From the NCBI GenBank assembly GCA_963556695.1, contig CAUWAG010000018.1, positions 1 through 64,000 on the forward strand: 64,000 nucleotides of DNA, read 5' to 3'. How positions within the stretch are numbered: position 1 is the stretch's first letter; every line of letters begins with the position of its first letter. Under the pieces are notes generated by a model. It searched no databases. It worked only from the letters and a program-made list of their open reading frames with translations, and was not told the DNA's origin. Both the position numbers and the translations under genes were made by a program. Positions 44,055-57,068 of this stretch are shown one piece after another. The stretch comes from Anthostomella pinea (Eukaryota; Ascomycota; Sordariomycetes; Xylariales; Xylariaceae).

Positions 44055-47000
44055 ATGGCTTTTAACAACACGTCCTTCCTGCCTCGGATTGATACTGCCG
44101 TGAGCATCCCCGGTGGCGAGACCGGACAGCCGATAAGTGCCACACATTCCGACTGCTCGCCGAGAGGGCTGCCGGAGCGGCGGCGTCTGCGGTCAGTCAA
44201 CACCTCGCCGTCCCTGACCCGGACCCGCAGTGATAACACCCAGAAGCTTCTCAGATCGGCAACCGAGGCCGTGGCCGACGCCCTGGGTGTTGACGCGAAT
44301 GACCTACCACAGCCCTTCGAGGGTATGACGGCCATGCGCAATGATTCCTACTCCTCCTCCTTCCTTTCGGAACCGCACCAAGACTTACGGCCCATCAGTG
44401 GCTTGAGGCAGATTCGATATGACTCGACAAGCTCTGTTTCCGTCTATTCGCCCCCGCTCGAGTCCGACGACTGGCGGAAGACCATGGGCGACTCCATTCA
44501 GAAGCGTCTCACCCTGGCCGTCGCCGACGTCCTCGGCATGGACGGTCGCATCATCCCCCTCGAAGAATCATTCGTAGAACTGGGAGGCAACCAACGGATG
44601 GCAAGGGAACTGCGCGCAAATTGCGCCACCGCCGGCATGGCCATCAGTACGAGGGACATCATGAACTGCAAGACCATCGCCGAGCTTGAGACATGTATCA
44701 CGCCTCTCAGCCCTGACGAGTTGGCAAAGCTCCGCGGTGCGCCCTCCATCGTGAGCCCCATGGACCCTAGCTCGCCAGAATACGCCATGCGGAACGTCAA
44801 GCGTCAGAAGTCGGAACAGGCTACTCCTCCCCCCGTCCCAGCCAAGGCGCTGGCTGGGACCAATAGCCTCACCCGGGTCCCGCGAAAAGCTTCGCGGAGA
44901 CATCACAATGATGTCGAACAACTCCTCACACTCCACGGCGACGTCTCGGGTGCCTCTGTACTCAGGCCCAAGGCCGGGCTCTTCGAGGGCCATGTCGTCG
45001 CCCTCATCACCTTGGCCAGCTGTGTGGTCCAGGGGCCGGACGACTGCGAGATCAGACTGCAGAACGCTTATTACACCAGCCAGCTACCGACCATCCGCGA
45101 CGCCATCGAGTCGCGAGTCTCGCCCAAGTTTGCTCCCACCGTTTGGATCGTGCTGGAGAAGATGCCCCTCAACGAGAAGGGCGAGAACGACCGGAGGAAG
45201 CTACAGACTTGGATACAGAATGCCAACGACGAGCTGTATCGGCAAATCACCTCGGTCCAATCCCAGGATGAGCCGAGACAGCCTACGACGGCCTTGGAGA
45301 GGCGTATTGCCAAGGCCGTAAGCAAGGTTCTGCGAGTCGAGCTGACCGCTATAGACATGAACATGTCATTTCGGGGGCTGGGAGGCGATCCAGACACCGC
45401 TGCTCAGCTTGTCGAGATGTGCAGGTCACAGGCCATCTCCATCCACCGAGACGACATCCTGCAGGCTTCCTCGCTCGCCCTACTGGCGACTCTTGCGACG
45501 GCCGGCCAGACGCATTCGCGAAACGCCAGCGAAACCGCCACCGAGATCTTCGAGCTGTCTGCCATGCAACGCCTGTATTTCCACACGCCCATGGGCAGCG
45601 ATTCCTCGCAGAGAGCGTCCACGAGCAGCGACTACCGCTTCAACCAGAGCATCCTGCTGCGGCTGAAGCGGAGCATAGGCACCGAGGAAGTGCGCGCCGC
45701 CGTCGAGGCTGTGGTGGGCCGCCATCCGATGCTCAGATGTCATTTCCGGCCCACCACAGGGTCCTGGTGCCAGTCCGTCCTGCCCGACATCTCGACGTCG
45801 TACCACTTCGCCCATCACGCCGTGGGCACCAACTCCGAGATCGAGGACGCCGTCTCGGCCGCCCAAACTGCCATCAACATCGAGCAGGGTCCCGTCTTCG
45901 CTGCTCACCTCTTCCAAGCCCAGGATGCATCTCAGATGCTCTATCTTGTCGCCCACCACCTGGTCGTCGACCTCAAGTCGTGGCGCGTCATAGCCGACGA
46001 TCTCGAGGGTGTGTTGACCAAGGGTCATCTCGTCTCTGGTCGTTCGCTCTCGTTCAAGGAGTGGACGTTGCAACAGAGACGCCATGTGCAGAATACGAGG
46101 GGCGCAAATAGCCTCCCGTTCGCTGTGCCGCCGCCGCATTGCGAGTACTGGGGCATTAGCCCTGCGGCGTCTAACACGTACGGAGACACGGCGGTAGCCG
46201 GATTCAGCCTCGGCAACGACATTACCGCAATGCTTGAAGCCACCAACAACGAGCTAAAGGCCGACTCGTGTGATGTCTTCATGGCAGCGCTCCTCCTCTC
46301 CTTCTCTCAAACTTTCCAAGACAGGCCCGTGCCTGCTCTCTGGAACCAGGAACATGAGCGGAACGCTCTGGATACAGAGCGCGACATATCCGATACTGTA
46401 GGATGGTTCACCTCTCTATGTCCCCTGGCGGTGGATGTGTTCCCAACGGATGATATCTTCGCCATTCTCAGTCGTGTCAAGGACGCGCGACAAGCCACCG
46501 TGGAGAGAGGGTTACCATACTTCACCGACAATCTCATCGACGGACCCTCTGCGGATTCCTTCGCAGCGTCCTACTGCCCTCTAGAGCTCATCTTCACCTA
46601 TGCCGGCGTCATGCAGAATCTGGAGAGCCAGGGCGGTCTTCTGGAGCAGCTTCCCATCCCCGGCAGGGCCCTGGCGTCCAAGACGTCAGATATTGGGCGT
46701 TCAGTCGGACGTATCGCCGTCTTCGAGGTATCGGTCTTGATCGATAACGGCGACGCCAAGTTCAAGTTCCTATACCATCGCGAGTCGAGACATGAGCAGG
46801 TCCAGGACTGGATGCTCAGGTACGAGAAGTTACTTCGCCAGTGTATCACCAGGCTTCGATACCACACACCAGGACTCTCCCTATCCGACGTGCCCTACCT
46901 GGACGCTACATTCGAGGGACTGGAGCAGTTCAACAAAGACATCATTCCCAGCCTGAACCTCAACGTCGCGAACATCGAGGCCATCTATCCCGTCACGGCC

Positions 47001-50000
47001 AACCAGCAGAACGTACTCATCAACCAGCTGTTGATGCCCGGCAGTTCGAATACGCAGATGATCTATGAACTCAACACGGTCGGCACCTCTGTTGACATCA
47101 GGCGCATCTGCGCCGCGTGGCAGCAGGTGACGGAAAACCATCCGTCAATGCGAACAGTCTTCTCGCCCAGCATCTCGCAGAATGGCCTGTATGACCAGAT
47201 TGTCTTATGCCACCACTCCCCCAGCATGCTGTTCCTCGAGGGCGAGAGCATCGACAGCTCGATGGCGGCCATTGACAACCTTCCACCCTTGCCTCTGACA
47301 GAGGGTATCCCCTGGCACAGGCTCATCGTTTGCCAGTCCATGGGCAAGACCTTGCTCAAGTTGGAAGTCGATCAGGCAATATGCGATGTGAGTAGTCCCC
47401 AATGGTGCCTTGGTCCGTGGTTCGTTGCTAATCATCAACACAGGTTGCCAGCCTCGTGATCCTCTTTAGTGAACTCGAGCAAGCTTACTTCGACGGCGAG
47501 GCGCCTCCTAGTTTCGAGGTTTCGTATGCTGAGTATATACAGTGCCTCAAGATGACGCCCTGCAGCGTCGAGTACTGGAAGGACAGATTGCACGATGCTC
47601 GGCCATGCCGCTTCCCCAGCCTCGCATCCAGATCTGCCGCCCAGCCCGAGTGGCATACGACGTCTGTAGACCTCCAAATCCCGTGCCAACGCCTTCAAAG
47701 CTTTGCGAACGGCTCCAAGGTCGACTTGTCCACGGTACTCCGGGTGGCCTGGGGTCTCTTGCTCAGGACGTACCTTGGGAGCGATGATGTCTGTTTTGGC
47801 TACCGCACGTCCGGCCGAGATATTCCCGTCAAAGGTCTAGGTAGCGCTGTCGGTCCGTTCTCAACGGTGCTGCCGTGTAGGATCCGTATCCTATCCACCG
47901 AATCCGTCTCTCGAGTGTTGTTGCGCGTCGAAGATCAACGTATGGCAGCCCTGCATCACCAACACGTGCCGGTAAGCAAGATCCAGCACGAGCTCCAGAC
48001 AAAGGGCGATCGCCTGTTCAACACGAGCCTGTCGTTCGGATACGAGGAAGTCTCCAATTACAGTCTTGCCGATGCCAGGTTCCACCACACCCACTCTCGA
48101 CAAGCTTCGGAATACGACATGAACGCCGATGTAAACTTTCACAACGGCAATGTCACCATCGAGCTGGGTTCGCGCATTCTCACCTCGGACCAGGCTAATA
48201 CCGTGGCACTCGCTTTTGGCCGGGCCATAGAGACCATCCTCGAAGCCCCGAGCGGTATTGTCAAGGAGACTGATCTGTTCAGCGTGCATGACCACAAGCA
48301 GATCCTCGCGTGGAACAGCATGCCTCAGATCGATGTACCCAAGGATCATGTCCACCAGCTCATTGCCACGCAGGCTATCCGAAACCCCGACATCCAGGCC
48401 GTCTGTGCCTGGGATGGAGATTTTACGTACGGCGAGCTGCACCGGGTCTCGACGGTCCTCGCCAAGCACCTGTTGGCGACCGGCCTCAAGCCTCAGACAC
48501 CGTTGCCAGTCATCTTTGACAAGAGCCGATGGGCCATCGTGGCCATGTTGGCAGCCTTGACGTAAGTTCCTCGCAACGATCGACGCCGAAGCATTCGCTA
48601 ATCAGCCATAGTGCCGGTGCCATCATTGTGCCCGTTGACGTCGAGACCAACGCTACCTTTCTGCCGGTGGTTGAGGCCATGAGCCCCGACGTGGTCCTCG
48701 TCTCTGACACGGTCCGAAAGTATGTTGACTCTCTCGGGCGCAAGGTTGTTGTGGTCAACGAGAAGACCGTGGCCGCCATGTCGGCGCAGGCGGTCGAGAT
48801 GACTACGCCTCGAACGAATCCATACGATATAGCCTGTATCCTCTTGACCTATGGGAATTCAAAGAACCACAAGTCCTTGTCGTACAGCCATGGTGCTCTC
48901 GCAACCGCATGTTCCGGTCAAGGCCCGACGCTGCGGATCAACCCATCGAGCCGAGTGATGCAGCTCTCGTCGTACAGCGTTGATGTTGCTTTGTCCGAGG
49001 TATTCACTACCCTGGTCAGCGGCGGTTGTGTCTGTGTCCCTTCGTCTGCCGAGAGGATCACCGGCTTCTCGGCCGCAGCACGACGCATGAAGGTGAACTG
49101 GACCTACTTGACCCCGACGTTGTCTCGGAAACTTCAGCCAGAAAGCCTGCCAGACCTGGCTGTCGTGTGCTTCCGCGCAAGGCAACTCGACAGCGACGCG
49201 TATGCACCCTGGGCGGGTAAGGCCAAGGTACTCCTGGCGTATGGGTCGGCCGAAGCCTGCCCACTAGGACTCTCGGCTACCGAGGTGACCGACTCGGCCG
49301 CGTCGCAGAGCTTCGGTAACCCGTTTTGCGGCAACTTCTGGATCGTCAGTCCGGAAGATAACAACCGGCTTATGCCTGTCGGTGCTGTCGGCGAGCTTGT
49401 GATCGGAGGCCCTACTCTCGCCAGCGGGTTCGATATCGGCGAACAGGACGTCAGGACCTGGGTAGGCAAGAGCGCGGCTCGCGCGAAATCGCTCCTCGAC
49501 CAGTCAGGCAGTCGCCTCCTCAAGACGGGACATATGGTACGCTACCGGGAGCATGGCCATATCGAGTTTGTCACAGCCGAGGGCGAGGAATGCGCCATCG
49601 ACGGCAAATCATTCCGTGTCTCGGACGTTGAGCCCAAACTACGCCGCTGCCTCGGCCGAAACGTCGATGTCGTCGTCGAGACGATTGCATTCAACGACTC
49701 CAGCTCAACGCCCATCCTAGCCGCGTTCGTCGAGTTCGGTGATGCCCTGCACGGGAAGGAGGACCTGCTGAGGCTCGGCCGCCTGACCAAGGAAAAGCTG
49801 TACCTCTCCAAGAAGATGGCTGACATGGTCCTTCGAGAGACGCTTCCGAGCCATATGCTGCCTTCGGCATACGTCCCTGTCCGAAGCATGCCTCTGACCC
49901 CTTCCCTGAAAGTGAACAGGCGGGAGCTGCAGAGACTCATTGCAGGTCTGTCACACAAGCAGCTCCTAGGCCTCGCACAGGTGCCAAACCCGCAAGAGGT

Positions 50001-52449
50001 ACAGGCGGCCAGTCTGAAGCCGCTACCGCTGACCCGAGTCGAGCAGCAGATGCGCGCCATCTGGGCTGATGTCCTCAAGATCCAGCAGGCCTTCATTACC
50101 GCCAACGACGGGTTCCTGGGACTGGGCGGAGACGCCGTCACCGGCCACGAGCTGGTCATTGCTTGCCGCCGCCGAGGTATTGCCATCTCCATCACCGACG
50201 TCCTCCGCAACCTCTCCCTGACGGAGATGTGCCGTGGAGTAGCCGCAATACGCGAGCCCGAAGTGTACGTGTCCCAGGCGAATACAGACACAGGCGCCAG
50301 TCAGCAGACGGAGGACGTTGTTCAGGAGACACGGCTCCCGAGCAGAAACGAAGAGGCCGAGACGGACTGTGTGGAGCCTGTGCCAGCCAACGCCTTCATG
50401 GACGAAGCCATCACGCCGCAGATAGGCTCGGACGAGAGCATGATCGAAGACGTAGCCGAGGCCACCTCTCTACAGACGGCCTTCATCGAGTCCGGCATGC
50501 TGCAGAGCCGTGGTAACGTCACGTACTTCCTTGTCAACATGGCTGGCTCTCTCGACTGGCAGAAGCTTGAGCATGCATGCTTCATGTTGACCAGGGCCCA
50601 CCCCATTCTTCGCACCTCGTTCGTGTCCCACAGCCGTCAGGTCTACCAGACCGTCCTCCGGTCCTACCGCCCGGATTTCTTGCGCTATCAATGCCAGGGC
50701 TGGCGCCTGGGCAACCTGGCGACGAAGCTTGTCAAGAGGGAGCAGCCCCTGGCGGTTGACTTCCGCCGACCAGTCACCAAGTTCTTCTATCTCGACGCCG
50801 GCAAGAGCTCCATACTCGTCATTCGTCTATCTAGGGCCCAGTACGACGAGCTCTCGATCCCAATGCTGATGCGCGACCTCGGTCGGTTCTACAGTCGAGG
50901 CGACCGGCTGACCAGAAGTCCCGGCTTCTGCGAGGTCGTCAGAGCTGCACAGGCGGCCAACTTCAACGGTGCCAGCACCGATTACTGGCGCGGGCTGCTG
51001 GAGGGCGCGTTGCCTACCCAGCTCGTCTCTCAACCGTCCCTTACGAGCGCCGACACGAACGCAAGGACGCTCCATCAGCAGATCCCGACCGGGTCGTTGC
51101 AGAACCTGGGCATACCCTTTGAGACGATCCTGAAGGGCGCGTGGTCCATCGTCCTGTCCAACCTCTCGGGTACCACCGACGTCGTCTTCGGCCAGCTTGT
51201 GAAAGGCAAACACCTGACCCTCCCGAACGGTCAGGCCGTGGCGGACGTCGTCGGTCCCACGGGCAATGTGATCCCCGTGCGAACGCGACTGCCCGACATC
51301 CCCATCACACCCTACGAGTACTTCCGATGTGTGCAGAGCCAGCACGTGGCCAGCATTCCGCACGAGAACATGCAGACGGCCGACATCGTGCAGCAGTGCA
51401 CGCCCTGGCCCGCATGGACTCGTCTCAGCACCGTCGTCCACCATCAGAACCAGTCCGAACAGGGCGGGCTGATGGATTTCACCATCGGCAGTGCCAGCTG
51501 CAAGCTTAGCCTGATGGAATCCAACCACCAGGACTCGGACGTCTTCGTGAGGACGGCCATGGCCGGCTCGGACAATGTCGACATTTCCGTCACCTTTTGC
51601 GAGAATCGAATGCAGCTGTTCTTTGCCGACGAGCTGTTGAAGATGCTCTGCTCGACCATCTCGGTGCTGACGGCCACCTTCGTCATGGAGCCAATGCTGC
51701 TCAAGGGTCTCAACGACAGCTACTCGACACCTCGGATTCCGCTGCCGGCGCCCAAACGCGATGCCGCCATCTCGTCGTCGGTGCAGTCTGTCGACCCGGA
51801 CCATGCGCGTGCCGTTCACACCATCATCTCGGCTGCCTGGGATTCTGTCCTCGAGCCACAGTCGGTAAAAGCCAAGATAACCGACATCCGGTCCACGCCC
51901 TTCTTCGACATCTGGCCCTCGTTGATGCCGGCGGCCGAGCTGGCTCGCTACTACACGCAGAAGGTGCCGCGAATGCCCGGTCTCGAGGAGAAGCTGTACA
52001 CGATGGAGGAGATCATCGAGCACCCCACCATGATGCAGCAGTACGAACTCATCATCGCCAAGCAACAGTCGCCCCAGCTCAAGCACTCCAGGAGCCGTAT
52101 CATGATGCGAACGCCTTCGTCCTGGGGCAAGAACTTTCGCAAGCTGACCATCGGGACCGGGCCGGCCCCCAGTAATGGCATAGCCAGCAGTAGCCTGACC
52201 GTGCCGGCCCAGAAGCACAAGACGCCGATTTCGGGCCGTAGCAGCTCGCTCGAATCCCTGACGGCGGGAAGCAGCAACAGTGACGACGACGACGACGACC
52301 TCCTGAAAGAAGGGGCCCGTACCCCACCGACGCCCCCCTATGTTGGACATGGCAATAGATCGCCCGCTCTCATCAAAAGGAGCCCTGTCAAGAGCCACAG
52401 GAAGGCATCTTCGCTCTTGGGCAAGATGATGCATGGGCCTTCGGCCTGA
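44055..52449 (+). CDS. NRPS-like pseudo-enzyme: all carrier serines and core catalytic motifs degenerate
   Basis: Exons 44055-47387, 47444-48561 and 48612-52449 (introns 56 and 50 bp) encode 2762 residues. ATG is in good context (ACCATGG). Domain order by eye: T1 (about 155-230), A C-terminal remnant (286-400), T2 (410-480), epimerase-like E (510-960), C1 (970-1385), A (1388-1910), T3 (1950-2020), C2 (2080-2520), T4 (2540-2640), Ser-rich tail with an Asp run.
The phosphopantetheine serine is missing in all four T domains: Q180, P446, A1992 and L2588. C1 has D-Q-A-I-C-D-V for HHxxxDG (1106-1112) and C2 has S-R-A-Q-Y-D-E (2224-2230). The A3 loop SGSTGKPKG is Y-G-N-S-K-N-H-K-S (1564-1572), and the TGD motif is T-G-H (1789-1791). 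E keeps H634-H635 and D639. The frame is fully open, so this is not an ordinary pseudogene. The function is unknown and probably not peptide synthesis. Confidence 0.85.
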
Positions 52450-52829
52450 TTATACTATCATTATTTCTTTTACGTTCTGTGTATATATTGCATGTATTAT
52501 TCGGGTGTTTTGTGTGGTCGGGTCATCATCCGGGTTGCATCAAAGACGGCCTGTCTGGTGGTGTCTGGTGGCGCTTGGGATTGCATTGGAAAAGGGTTGG
52601 ACTAGTTTGGGAAGGACTTTCCCTACATCTCTCGTTTGATACCCAGTTCATATGTAGCCTGTCGGAAATCGAGCAGTTCAAATCTTCAAAATCATCTAAA
52701 TTTGCCATGCTGCTGCTTCACATCACCGATCTATATGTGCACTGGTGTACGTTCTTTGAATATGTACGTCTATAATATGTACGTTGTCGTTGCAGAGGTT
52801 ATCCAATACGAGACGCCCCAATACAGGTA
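52450..52829. other. 3' flank of the NRPS-like gene
   Basis: This is the presumed terminator region. No gene is seen. Confidence 0.4.
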
Positions 52830-53374
52830 TCAACAGTGATCGTGGTATTGGTGACGCTCGGTGATCAAGGGCGAGGGGGGAACGAGGCCTTCTTGGACCT
52901 TGCCCCCATCATCCTCACATTGGCCGCCCACAGTGGTCTTGTCCTTATTCCCTGTGTCTTCAGCAGCGTCCTTCGTGGCACGTTCCTCTTGGCTCAACTG
53001 CTTCCGCCTGTCCCTGTCTTCCCTGGATTCCGTCAAACTCAGCCAACTCGTATACCATACGTAGTAAAAAAAGGGGCGCGGAGGTGCTCGACCTACCTGA
53101 AAGCAGACAGCAAGCCCTGCATACGCGTCCGCCCCTTGACGTCGAGGTTCAAGGGCCGTTGGCGGTATATGGTCTTCTGGCATTCCTCCTCGGCGGCACG
53201 GGCCGACGTGCACGCCTCGCACGTCTCGCCCGTCTGGAGAGCTACCTCGCCTCAGCTCACCCCGCGGCAGCCGCGGCCGTTCTCGACGTACCCGCAGGGC
53301 GTAAGGAGCTGGCGCTGGTTGAACTCTTTGTTGCACTCGTAGCAGTGATTGGCTGACGTCATGCACCAGCACAT
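52830..53374 (-). pseudogene. Small Cys-rich protein gene with one in-frame TGA
   Basis: From ATG 53374 the frame reads M-C-W-C-M-T-S-A-N-H-C-Y-E-C, continues with paired cysteines (C-Y-E-C, P-C-G-Y, R-G-C-R, C-E-A-C) that look metal-binding, and reaches S-A-F at 53097. A 74-bp intron (53096-53023, GTAGGT...CCAG, phase 2) joins it to a highly charged exon (R-E-D-R-D-R-R-K-Q-L-S-Q-E-E-R) ending at 52830. The only break is TGA at 53254-53252. That codon lies inside a 27-bp in-frame stretch starting GTGAGC and ending CTCCAG, which could be an exceptionally short intron. Otherwise this is a recent nonsense mutation. I do not recognise the family. Confidence 0.5.
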
Positions 53375-54732
53375 CTTGAATGCGGCTTTGATGAACAAGT
53401 AATCTTTTGAAGATCGAGTAACTTAGTGGGCAATCAGTGTACTCTATCAGCCAGTTCTTGGAATCAGTGGATTCAGGGGCGAAATAGGGGTTCAAATGTG
53501 AATAACCGCGTGTGCTTTAGGGCGTGCTGTGGTAATTGCAGTAAGCGGTCAAAACGTCGATGATATATGCATCGTAGGATGCCTTTGTGCCACAAGACCA
53601 TTGTTTTCTGCGAACAAGACTGAAGGTCGTCCGAGATGTAGCAAAGGCGTGGCCAGACAGCATTGGAGTCTTGTTGTTTGAAGTGGTTCCTTTGTCAGAA
53701 CGTTACCACAATAGCATTCCTCCGGCGCTGCACTAAATGAGACCTTTGTCTGTACTCGTTCAGGATGTTCGCGTCCACGCTCTAAGACAAAGCAGGTAGT
53801 AAAGAAACATTGCCAACAGCGATCTCGAGGCTCAACAGGGTGTCCTTGACATTGATTATTGGTGTTCGAGGACTTTACATGGCGAGTTGTGTTACCCCTT
53901 GCCTACTGCAAATAACGCCATACTGTAGAACGCGCCGGGTGGAGTTGTCCTCTCCCCTATTGCTTGACTAGTTCTTCCAACGTAGTCAAAGTAGATATTC
54001 CGAGTGGTCGCCCACCCGTTGGCATAGCAGATTGTACCATCAGACAGTCAACCAACCAGTGTGGGACAATGGTAAACCGTCCGGGATAACTCACTCAATT
54101 CACCTTTACACCATCGCATACCAAGATCGCTGGAGAGATACTCAAAAGAGCCAGCTACTACTTGCACTAACCTGAAGTGTATCCAATTACACCCAGCTGC
54201 AGCTTCGTTCAATAACGTCGTATCCATAACTGTCTCATAGGCCAGAGTCGCCTTGAAAGTACTCAAGCCACAATGGGCCTGACCAACGCGTAAATGGCCC
54301 ACATACGACACGGAGTGAAACGACCCCAAGCCAACCTTAGCAAGTCAAGGTCGACTGGAGAGACAGGCTGTTTGAGCATTGTCGTGACCAAGCCAATATG
54401 ATCATGCTTTCTAGCCAGACACATCATGATCCACTCCACAAATACTTGGTTCTGGGCGTTCTTCGCGATGCGGTGATGTGATGAAGAAGTGAATTCAAGT
54501 CAAACGAGTGTGAGTGGTATACCAAAAACGACAACGATCAATCCCAGAAAAGCAGATAAAACGCCCCCAAGACCCGACAAAGGAAACCCGACGACGACAT
54601 TACTCTGAAAACCCAACCCCTAAAAGCAACGACAACCCCCCAACGACTGACTGTAAGGCAGTTCCCCTACCAAAGGGCTCGATGGCATCCTGAACCTCGT
54701 GGATGACGCCCCTAGCGACCGGTACTACCCCC
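53375..54732. other. Intergenic, no gene seen
   Basis: Short frames only, with no recognisable domain or RNA. Confidence 0.4.
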
Positions 54733-55069
54733 CTATTTTTGCGCCTTCTCTTTCTCCGCCTTCGCTTTCAGCATTTCATCGACGCCCTTCTGTCTCTCAG
54801 GTGACAGCTTCTTGTACAGGTCATTGGTGTTCGCTGGAGTCGCCGTGGGTGGATTGTAGTCTGGGGCCGGCTGCCCGCTGGCAGGATTGCACGGGTTGTC
54901 GTCTTGGGGCATCGTGACGGTCGGCTCGGTCAGAGGGTCGGGCTTGATATATCTCTAGGCAACAGTAAGCTCTTGATACCGGGCGGGATATTGCCATACC
55001 CACCTGGACGGTATGTGTTGTCTGGAGGAACTCTGGGTTTCTTGACGGCACGAGGAGTGATGATGATGT
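54733..55069 (-). CDS. 3' exons of an uncharacterised small protein gene
   Basis: Two short exons read cleanly. 55069-55004 encodes 22 residues, ending P-E-F-L-Q-T-T-H-T-V-Q. 54954-54733 encodes 73 residues, starting R-Y-I-K-P-D-P-L-T-E-P and ending in a Lys/Glu/Ala helix (D-E-M-L-K-A-K-A-E-K-E-K-A-Q-K). The 49-bp intron (GTGGGT...CCTAG) preserves phase 0. The upstream exon is preceded by a good polypyrimidine acceptor (TTTCTCTGCTCAG), so at least one more 5' exon should exist, but I could not place it. The C-terminal part combines a Pro/Asn/Thr-rich linker with a charged helix. Function unknown. Confidence 0.5.
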
Positions 55070-57068
55070 CTGAGCAGAGAAAGACTCACCTTAAGAATCT
55101 GTGCTGGCAGCATACTTATACACCTCCAAGGTCCCTCCGAGTCGATCTTTAGATGGTGTTATGTTGGCTGACAACGTATGGAACGAGTCGAGCTGGTGTC
55201 GTGAGCAGCCGCTTGCGGTCCAACATCATGTGATATGAAGCAAGCGCCCTCGGTTGGTGATCGAAGTCGACACGAGCCTCATCACGAGGCATGCGTTTGA
55301 CCTTGTTCGTAACTGGCGCTAGTGTTGCAACCCAACTTTTCGACGGCGAGGACAAAGGCCGTTCCAAGGAACCAATGATTTTATGGTCATGTTGTATCGA
55401 GCTTGTCTCCTTTCCAGCTGATGCTGAAGCATGTGAAGCAACCGGTTGTATATTAAATGTCCCCGCCGTTGGTACGACTGTGTTCGAAACATGTTGGCCT
55501 GCACAGGAGACAAAGAGTTGAAAGTGTTACGAGGGCCTCGATGGACTCGCAATTTGGCCTTTTTGGTATTATATGCTTCCAACAAGGGATACGAGGTGTA
55601 GTTTATTACGCAAAACATGACTAAAGTCTACACTGTCGTAAGCGGTTGATACAAGGCCATCTTCACTTCTAGTGATACTTTCCGCATGCATCGTAGGGGG
55701 CCCTTGCTTCCCGCGTCATACCTTCGCAGCAGGCATCCTGGATGGTTGAAAGCTGCAAGGGACCAGCTCGATTGTGAGGGAGAAATGGTCTGGCCCAGGG
55801 CTAATACGTAATGCCTATGAAGCTCAATGCGGACTTGGAGGAATTCTCAATGTATTGCCCAGACGTTGGTCACACGGCCGACACTGAGTTGGTTCCGACT
55901 GGCATGACAACATCTACAGCCGCCAACATGAGGCTATGGGACGAACGACATGTAATACTTCAGCTCTTCCGAGTGAGGATGGACTCGCTGAAAGCGGTAT
56001 GTCCCAGCCCGATCTCAATGATGATGAAGATGCTGTGGTGTGGTACCCACGAAGAAGGCACCGGAATCCGCCTACATCTGTCCTGAAAGGGGTTGGAAGC
56101 TTGGTCCCCGACCATGCAGCGAGGTCCAACAAGACCATAGTAGGTAGCCCCCAGCCCACGCTTCCGATTCAACCTGTGGACACACGGCTTGCCCCCTAAC
56201 ACATCGTTGTCGGAACTTTGATGCTCGGTCAACGTCCTAGAAAACCTGGCCCCCACAAGGGAAAGTTTTCCCAAACTTGTCACTGCACTCGATATTCCAG
56301 AGGGTCTTGGGAAGTTTTCAAAGCCCACTCCCGCCTACAATGATGCTGCTGACCTCTTCCAAAAACACCAGAGTAGTACCACCGGGTTCTTGTTGTCCGC
56401 CGTCCGTTGACCTCGCCCTTGATGCAAGTGGTTGAGACGATCTCCATAGCCATACGTCCACGATATCTCGACACACCGAAAGAATAGCAGCCCATAGGTC
56501 TTGACCAGGACTGACAGCATCTCGAGACCATCATATCACGGCTGCGCGACCAGAATGCACTGCCTCCAAGCACGCACCACCGCCGTCGCATGCGATGCCG
56601 TCCATGACGGCGGCTCGTTCGTCGGCCCAACCCGCTGGGGCGAGACGCAATACGACCGAAACAAAGCCTAGCCCCTCGATTCAGGGTTGACGTATGCAAG
56701 AGGTCTTTGTGTGTTTGCGGTTTGCTTCCGGCTGGCAGACCTGGGAGGCATCTTTGTATGCAAAGCACGAAACTTCCATGTCTCACCCTCCTGAATGATG
56801 GATTCAATGTAGATAAGGAAGTGAGCTCTTCAATTCGACCGAGGACGTCCCTGGTCAGATGGTCGTAGCCGGATGCCCGAGAGTTTCCCACTAGACACTG
56901 CCGGCTACGAAGGCAGGACCGTTGATAAACCATGAACCCTACCAATGACGAACACACCAGGGACAGGGGCATCAAAGCATTGCGCGGTGCCCATACGGCA
57001 AAGCGCCATCCGCGCGCCGTCCCGTGCCAAATTCTCATACGGGAAACAGCTGAGCCTGCTCGCCAAAA
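55070..57068. other. Eroded region without an assignable gene
   Basis: Several partial frames on both strands (for example + 55811-56083 and - 56280-57284) have mixed composition and many interruptions when compared across frames. I could not link them to the coding-like frame at 57069-57596 with certainty. Confidence 0.35.

Noticed and set aside
50827..52434. 535-codon minus-strand open frame
   Set aside because: It lies antisense to the NRPS-like exon. It has low-complexity Arg/Gly/Val/His composition and follows from GC-rich third positions of the real gene.
44055..52449. Ordinary active siderophore or peptide NRPS
   Set aside because: All four carrier serines and the C- and A-domain core motifs are missing, and no siderophore genes are nearby.
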